Of a stretch of DNA of 64,000 nucleotides, positions 56,597 through 64,000 are shown in pieces. Origin of the DNA: Streptomyces roseoverticillatus (lineage in GTDB: Bacteria > Actinomycetota > Actinomycetes > Streptomycetales > Streptomycetaceae); assembly GCF_000719265.1 (NCBI RefSeq), contig NZ_JOFL01000019.1:124001-188000 (forward strand), in the 5' to 3' direction. The first letter of the stretch is position 1. Each line of letters begins with the position of its first letter. The notes under the pieces were generated by a model that saw nothing but the letters and a program-made list of their open reading frames with translations, ran no database searches and was not told where the DNA came from. The position numbers and the translations under genes are program-made.

Positions 56597-58544
56597 GTGA
56601 CCAGCCAGGTCAGCAGCCCGGCCGAACAGGCCGTACCAGCCGAGCAGCCGAGCGGGGCCGCGGCCCCGTCGCCCGTGGACTCCGGTCCGCCGTCGGCGAA
56701 GGAGGTGCGGCGGCTGGACAGGGTGATCATCCGGTTCGCGGGTGACTCCGGGGACGGCATGCAGCTGACGGGTGACCGTTTCACTTCGGAAACCGCCTCG
56801 TTCGGCAACGACCTGTCGACGCTGCCGAACTTCCCCGCCGAGATCCGCGCCCCCGCCGGCACCCTCCCGGGCGTCTCGTCCTTCCAGCTGCACTTCGCCG
56901 ACCACGACATCCTCACCCCGGGCGACGCGCCCGACGTGCTGGTGGCGATGAACCCGGCCGCGCTGAAGGCGAACCTCGCGGACGTCCCCCGCGGCGGCGA
57001 GATCATCGTCAACACCGACGAGTTCGCCAAGCGGGCCATGGCCAAGGTCGGCTACGCCACCAGCCCGCTGGAGGACGGCACCCTGGACGCCTACAACGTC
57101 CACCCCGTGCCGCTGACCACGCTGACGATCGAGGCACTGAAGGACTTCGGGCTCTCCCGCAAGGAGTCCGAGCGCAGCAAGAACATGTTCGCGCTGGGCC
57201 TGCTGTCGTGGATGTACCACCGCCCGACGCAGAACACCGAGGACTTCCTGCGGAGGAAGTTCGCGAAGAAGCCGGAGATCGCCGAAGCGAACGTGGCGGC
57301 GTTCCGGGCAGGATGGAACTTCGGTGAGACGACGGAGGACTTCGCCGTCTCCTACGAGGTCGCCCCGGCGACGTCGGCGTTCCCGGCGGGCACGTACCGG
57401 AACATCTCGGGGAACCTGGCCCTGTCGTACGGGCTGATCGCCGCCGCCCGGCAGGCGGACCTGCCGCTCTACCTCGGTTCGTACCCGATCACGCCGGCCT
57501 CCGACATCCTGCACGAGCTGTCGAAGCACAAGAACTTCGGCGTGCGCACGTTCCAGGCCGAGGACGAGATCGCCGGCATCGGCGCGGCGCTGGGCGCGGC
57601 GTTCGGCGGTGCGCTGGCCGTCACCACGACCTCCGGCCCCGGCGTGGCGCTGAAGTCGGAGACCATCGGTCTCGCGGTGTCGCTGGAGCTGCCGCTGCTG
57701 ATCGTCGACATCCAGCGCGGCGGCCCGTCCACCGGCCTGCCGACGAAGACCGAGCAGGCGGACCTGCTGCAGGCGATGTACGGGCGCAACGGCGAGGCGC
57801 CGGTGCCGATCGTGGCCCCGAAGACGCCCGCGGACTGCTTCGACGCGGCGCTGGACGCGGCGCGGATCGCGCTGACCTACCGCACGCCGGTGTTCCTGCT
57901 GTCCGACGGCTACCTGGCCAACGGCTCCGAGCCGTGGCGGGTCCCCGAGCCGGACGAACTGCCCGACCTGCGCACCCAGTTCGCCACCGGCCCGAACCAC
58001 ACCCTGGCCGACGGCACCGAGGTGTTCTGGCCCTACAAGCGCGACCCTCAGACCCTGGCCCGGCCGTGGGCCGTGCCGGGCACGCCGGGGCTGGAGCACC
58101 GCATCGGCGGCATCGAGAAGCAGGACGGCACGGGCAACATCTCCTACGACCCGGCCAACCACGACTTCATGGTCCGCACCCGCCAGGCCAAGACCGACGG
58201 CGTGACCGTGCCGGCCATGGAGGTCGACGACCCGTCGGGCAAGGCCCGCACCCTCGTCCTGGGCTGGGGGTCGACCTACGGGCCGATCACCGCCGCGGTC
58301 CGCCGCGTCCGCGCCGCGGGCGACGAGATCGCCCAGGCCCACCTGCGCCACCTCAACCCCTTCCCCGCCGACCTCGGCGAGGTGCTGGGGCGCTACGAGA
58401 AGGTCGTGGTGCCGGAGATGAACCTCGGCCAGCTCGCCACCCTCCTGCGGGCCCGCTATCTGGTCGACGTCCGCTCCCACACCCAGGTCAGCGGCATGCC
58501 CTTCAAGGCGGCCCAGCTCGCAGACGTGCTCAAGGAGGCCATCG

Positions 58545-58552
<8 letters not shown>
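56597..58552 (+). CDS. korA: 2-oxoglutarate:ferredoxin oxidoreductase, alpha (gamma-alpha fusion) subunit
   Basis: This is a 651-residue protein. An N-terminal gamma domain (IIRFAGDSGDGMQLTGDRFT) is fused to the alpha domain carrying YPITPASD and the FQAEDEIAGIGAALGAAFGG stretch. It has a GTG start with AGGGAGG 9 nt upstream. With KorB it oxidatively decarboxylates 2-oxoglutarate to succinyl-CoA and reduces ferredoxin, bypassing NAD-linked 2-oxoglutarate dehydrogenase. It overlaps korB by 8 nt. A disordered Ala/Pro start (first 35 residues) precedes the domain. Confidence 0.94.
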
Positions 58553-59594
<1,042 letters not shown>

Positions 59595-59617
59595 CCGCGC
59601 CGCGCACACTTCACCGC

Positions 59618-59653
59618 ACGCCGGACGGGCTGACGATTCAGCCCGTCCGGCGT
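59618..59653 (+). terminator. Terminator after korAB
   Basis: A perfect 16-bp stem (ACGCCGGACGGGCTGA and its complement) with a CGAT loop, followed by a short T-run. It lies 23 nt after korB. Confidence 0.9.
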
Positions 59654-59711
59654 TTTGCGCCCCCCGGGCCCGGGGCGTCTCACCCCCGGACGCCGGGGCA
59701 ACCGCTCTCAT

Positions 59712-61685
59712 ATGGGTATGGCCGACCCCGAAGTCACGCCCCCGCCCGCCGTCCGCGACCGGCTCGCCTACCGCGTGAAGTGCCGGCTGCTCGGGCCGCC
59801 GCTCGTCACCGAGCAGCTCTCCCACGAGAAGCTCGGCAACCCCCTGGCGCTCGGGGTGCTGGCCTCCGACTGCATCTCCTCCACCGCGTACGGCAGCGAG
59901 GAGATGCTGCGCATCCTCGTGCCCGTCGTCGGGGCCGCCGCCTTCACCCTGCTCATGCCCGTCACCGGCGCGATCCTGCTCGTCCTGCTGCTCCTGACGC
60001 TCTCGTACCGCGATGTGGTGTCCGTGTACACGCGCGCGGGCGGCTCGTACGTCGTCGCCCGCGAGAACTTCGGGCCGCGCATCGCCCAGATCGCCGCCGT
60101 CGCGCTGCTCGTCGACTACATCGTCACCGTCGCCGTGCAGACCGCGGCCGGCACGGACGCGCTGATCTCCCTGGCCCACCTCACGGGCGAGGGCTACACC
60201 GGCATCGACCACCTCAAGCTCCCCATCACCACCGGGGTCGTGGTGCTGCTGATGTACGGGAATCTGCGCGGGATCCGCGAGGCGGGGCGGGCGTTCGCGG
60301 CGCCCGCGTACCTGTTCGTGCTCGCCGTCGCGCTGATGCTCGTCGTCGGCCTCGTCCGGGCCCTCGACGGCGGGCTGCCGCACGCCGACCTGCACGCCGC
60401 CGGGGTCGTACCGCTCGGCCACGCGCACAGCGGCTGGCTCTACGGCGCCTCGCTCTTCATGGTGCTGCGCGCCTTCGCCAACGGCGGCTCCTCGCTGACC
60501 GGCCTGGAGGCCATCTCCAACAGCGTCTCCGTCTTCCGCAGCCCCCAGGGCGTCAACGCGCGGCGGACCCTGACCGCCATGAGCTGCATCCTCGGCACCA
60601 TGGTGCTGGGCGTCTCCGCCCTCGCCCACTTCACGCACGCCGTCCCGTACGCGGACGGCAACCCGACCGTCATCGCCCAGGAGGCCGACATCGTCTTCGG
60701 CGGCGGCTGGATGGGCACGGCCGGGCTCGTGTACGTCCAGCTCGCGACCGCGCTCATCCTCTACACCGGCGCGAACACGCCCTTCACCGGCTTCCCCTTC
60801 CTCGCCAGCTTCGTCGCCGAGGACCGCTTCCTGCCCCGCAAGCTGATGCGGCGCGGGCACCGGCTCGCCTTCTCCAGCGGCATCGTCTCGCTCACCGTCG
60901 TCGCGCTCGCCCTGCTCCTCGTCACGGGCGCGAACGTCGACAAGCTCGTCGCCCTCTACGCGATCGGCGTCTTCACCGGCTTCACGATGGCCGCCGCCGG
61001 GATGGCGGCCCACTACTGGCGGCGGCGCGAGAGCGCCTGGAAGACCGGGGTGAACCTGGCGGCCGCCGTGGTGTCGGCCCTTGTCGTCGTGATCTTCGCG
61101 ATCACCAAGTTCACCGAGGGCGCGTGGCTGGTCGTCGTGGTCTTCCCGCTCGGGGTGTGGGCGCTCATCCGCATCAACCGCGAGTACCGGGAGGAGGCCG
61201 CGGCGCTGGAGGAGATGACGCCGTTCACCGACGACGAGCCGCGGTGGCGGCGGCATCTCGTGTACGTCATGGTCGACGTCCTCGACCTCGCCACGGTCAA
61301 GGCCCTGCGGTACGCGCACGAGCTGCGGCCGGACGAGGTGCGGGCCGTGCACTTCGTCATCGACGAGACGCGGGCGCGGCGGCTCGCGGCGCGGTGGGAG
61401 GAGCTGCCGGGCACGAACGTGCCGCTGGAGCTCGTGGAGTGCCCGGACCGGCGGCTGCGGCACGCGGTCGCCGGGCTCGCCTCGCGCGTCACGGCCGACG
61501 GGACGACGGCCCTGACGCTCCTCGTCCCCCGCCGCACGTACGCCCGCACGTACGCCGCGCTCCTCCACACGGACTCGGGCGACGAGCTCGCGAAGACCCT
61601 GCAGCGGCTGCCGAACGTGGCGGTGACGGTGGTGCCGTTCGATGTGAGGGCGGCGATGGAGAGGCTGCGGGCGCGTCAGCCATGA
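59712..61685 (+). CDS. KimA-like potassium/proton symporter (APC superfamily)
   Basis: This is a 657-residue transporter with 12 predicted segments and a cytoplasmic C-terminal region from about residue 490. Segment-by-segment it follows Bacillus KimA (YdaO): LASDCISSTAYGSEEMLRIL, RAGGSYVVARENFG, VALLVDYIVTVAVQTAAGTDA, SSLTGLEAISNSV, ANTPFTGFPFLAS. The tail (VRAVHFVIDETRARRLAARWEEL) matches the universal-stress-like domain that binds c-di-AMP in KimA. Annotation pipelines would call it amino-acid permease. ATG 59718 is an alternative start. Confidence 0.8.
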   Translation: MGMADPEVTPPPAVRDRLAYRVKCRLLGPPLVTEQLSHEKLGNPLALGVLASDCISSTAYGSEEMLRILVPVVGAAAFTLLMPVTGAILLVLLLLTLSYRDVVSVYTRAGGSYVVARENFGPRIAQIAAVALLVDYIVTVAVQTAAGTDALISLAHLTGEGYTGIDHLKLPITTGVVVLLMYGNLRGIREAGRAFAAPAYLFVLAVALMLVVGLVRALDGGLPHADLHAAGVVPLGHAHSGWLYGASLFMVLRAFANGGSSLTGLEAISNSVSVFRSPQGVNARRTLTAMSCILGTMVLGVSALAHFTHAVPYADGNPTVIAQEADIVFGGGWMGTAGLVYVQLATALILYTGANTPFTGFPFLASFVAEDRFLPRKLMRRGHRLAFSSGIVSLTVVALALLLVTGANVDKLVALYAIGVFTGFTMAAAGMAAHYWRRRESAWKTGVNLAAAVVSALVVVIFAITKFTEGAWLVVVVFPLGVWALIRINREYREEAAALEEMTPFTDDEPRWRRHLVYVMVDVLDLATVKALRYAHELRPDEVRAVHFVIDETRARRLAARWEELPGTNVPLELVECPDRRLRHAVAGLASRVTADGTTALTLLVPRRTYARTYAALLHTDSGDELAKTLQRLPNVAVTVVPFDVRAAMERLRARQP

Positions 61686-61701
61686 CGTGCGGGCCGCACA
61701 C

Positions 61702-61720
61702 GGTCCGGCACCGCCGGACC
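61702..61720 (+). terminator. Hairpin after the KimA-like gene
   Basis: A perfect 8-bp stem (GGTCCGGC and its complement) with a 3-nt loop lies 16 nt past the stop and before rarD. Confidence 0.6.
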
Positions 61721-61773
61721 CGCCTCCGCCACCTCGGCTACCTTCACAAGGACGCCACCACCTTGGAGGGGAC

Positions 61774-62814
61774 ATGACCACACCACCCGCACCGCCCTCG
61801 CGCAGCGAGACCCGCAAGGGCCTGCTCTGCGCCTTCGCCGCCTACGGGCTGTGGGGCCTCTTCCCCCTCTACTGGCCGCTGCTCGACCCCGCCGGCCCCG
61901 CCGAGATCCTCGCCCACCGCATGGTGTGGTCCCTGGTCGCCGTGCTGGCCGTGCTCGCCGTGACCCGCCGCTGGGCGTGGATACGCCCGCTGCTCCGGCA
62001 GCCCAAGCGCCTCGGCCTGATCGTCCTGTGCGCCGCCACGATCTCGGTGAACTGGGGGGTCTACATCTGGGGCGTCAATTCCGGGCACGTCGTGGAGACG
62101 TCGCTGGGATATTTCATCAACCCCCTGGTGAGCATCGCGCTCGGCGTGGCCGTCCTGCGGGAGCGGCTGCGGCCCGTGCAGTGGACGGCGGTCGGCGTCG
62201 GCGCGGCCGCCGTGATCGTGCTGTCGCTGGCGTACGGGCGGCTGCCGTGGATCGCGCTGGTGCTCGCGGCGTCGTTCGGCACGTACAGCCTGGTCAAGAA
62301 GCAGGTGGGGCTGGACGGGCTGGAGTCGATGGCGGCGGAGACGGCCGTGCAGTTCCTCCCCGCCGCGGGGTTCCTGGTGTTCCTGGGGACGACGGGGCGC
62401 AGCACGTTCCTGTCCGCGGGCGCGGGGCACACGGCGCTGCTGATGTGCTCGGGGGCGATCACCGCGCTGCCGCTCATCCTCTTCGGCGCGGCCGCGGTGC
62501 GGCTGCCGCTGTCGGTGGTGGGCATGGTGCAGTACCTGGCGCCGACGTTCCAGTTCGTGCTGGGTCTGCTGGTGTTCCGCGAGGGGATGCCGCCGGAGCG
62601 CTGGGCCGGCTTCGCGCTGGTGTGGCTCGCCCTGGCGCTGCTGACGTGGGACGCCCTGCGGACGGCACGGCGCGGGCGGGTGGCGCTGCGGGAGGCGGAG
62701 GCCCGGGCCCGTACGTCCGGTGCCACGGCCGGGGGCACGACCACGGGCAAGAGTCTTAACACAGAAGTCACATCAGCCTCAGAGACACCAGAAGTCACAG
62801 CTCAGGGGCAGTAA
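61774..62814 (+). CDS. rarD: EamA family transporter RarD
   Basis: This is a 346-residue membrane protein with ten segments of the drug/metabolite transporter fold. RarD signatures are KGLLCAFAAYGLWGLFPLYW, EILAHRMVWSL, NWGVYIWGVNSGHVVETSLGYFINPL and VGMVQYLAPTFQFVLGLLVF. The substrate is unknown. The C-terminal 45 residues are Thr/Gly/Ala-rich and probably disordered. TTGGAGGGG precedes the ATG. Confidence 0.9.
   Translation: MTTPPAPPSRSETRKGLLCAFAAYGLWGLFPLYWPLLDPAGPAEILAHRMVWSLVAVLAVLAVTRRWAWIRPLLRQPKRLGLIVLCAATISVNWGVYIWGVNSGHVVETSLGYFINPLVSIALGVAVLRERLRPVQWTAVGVGAAAVIVLSLAYGRLPWIALVLAASFGTYSLVKKQVGLDGLESMAAETAVQFLPAAGFLVFLGTTGRSTFLSAGAGHTALLMCSGAITALPLILFGAAAVRLPLSVVGMVQYLAPTFQFVLGLLVFREGMPPERWAGFALVWLALALLTWDALRTARRGRVALREAEARARTSGATAGGTTTGKSLNTEVTSASETPEVTAQGQ

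Positions 62815-64000
<1,186 letters not shown>

Noticed and set aside
59595..59711. c-di-AMP riboswitch upstream of the KimA-like gene
   Set aside because: The gap is occupied by the korAB terminator, leaving 58 nt, too short for that riboswitch.

Overview
The window is chromosomal DNA from a Streptomyces species or a very close actinomycete. GC content is very high with strongly G/C-biased third codon positions. GTG and TTG starts are frequent (rpsL, tuf, rpoB, rplN, rpmG, nuoA). NusG has an acidic N-terminal extension, promoters look HrdB-like, and gene order follows the Streptomyces chromosome core as I remember it (KorAB, sensor kinases, second nuo cluster, htpX, yajQ, murB, aspC, secE-nusG-rplKA, rplJL-rpoBC, rpsLG-fusA-tuf, S10 operon).

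Layout. Bases 1-7394 (minus strand) hold the S10/spc ribosomal operon from rpsJ to the first codons of rplF. Its promoter and a roughly 395-nt leader lie at 7395-7823. A secreted PIG-L-type deacetylase gene (8045-10180, plus) separates it from the str operon rpsL-rpsG-fusA-tuf (10282-14895, minus). Next on the minus strand come rpoC, rpoB, rplL, rplJ with an L10 leader and attenuator, a lipoprotein gene, rplA, rplK, nusG, secE and tRNA-Trp. From 28.7 to 41.5 kb is mixed housekeeping: aspC, an adenosine-deaminase-like gene, murB, an MFS exporter with its TetR regulator, a HadAB-like dehydratase pair, rpmG, tRNA-Met, tRNA-Thr, an amidohydrolase, an NAD(P)-binding protein, tRNA-Tyr, yajQ, a SnoaL-like gene behind a MerR-type promoter, a YccF protein, a small secreted protein and htpX.

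The most interesting block is 41.5-59.6 kb. It contains a ten-gene complex-I-like operon in the order nuoA-B-C-H-I-J-K-L-M-N (minus) with no nuoD, E, F or G. Divergent from it is a signalling module of two tandem, partly identical histidine kinases and one NarL-type response regulator. Directly after that lies korAB, encoding 2-oxoglutarate:ferredoxin oxidoreductase. The genes suggest KOR makes reduced ferredoxin, which a membrane module lacking the NADH-input subunits could oxidise while pumping ions; this electron route is inference. An 18-bp palindrome occurs at the nuoA promoter and again upstream of the second kinase, and is a candidate site for the response regulator. Palindromic MITE-like repeats lie beside nuoN (two tandem copies, period exactly 300 bp) and between kinase 2 and the regulator. 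One arm of the same repeat appears twice, in frame, in the long repetitive C-terminal tail of NuoC.

The window ends with a KimA-like potassium transporter, a RarD permease and the 5' part of an S. griseus-type M28 aminopeptidase.

Other anomalies are an rpsQ whose C-terminal third is replaced by intergenic sequence (real deletion or assembly collapse), and a 25-nt dual-hairpin element shared by the rpsJ and rpsL leaders.
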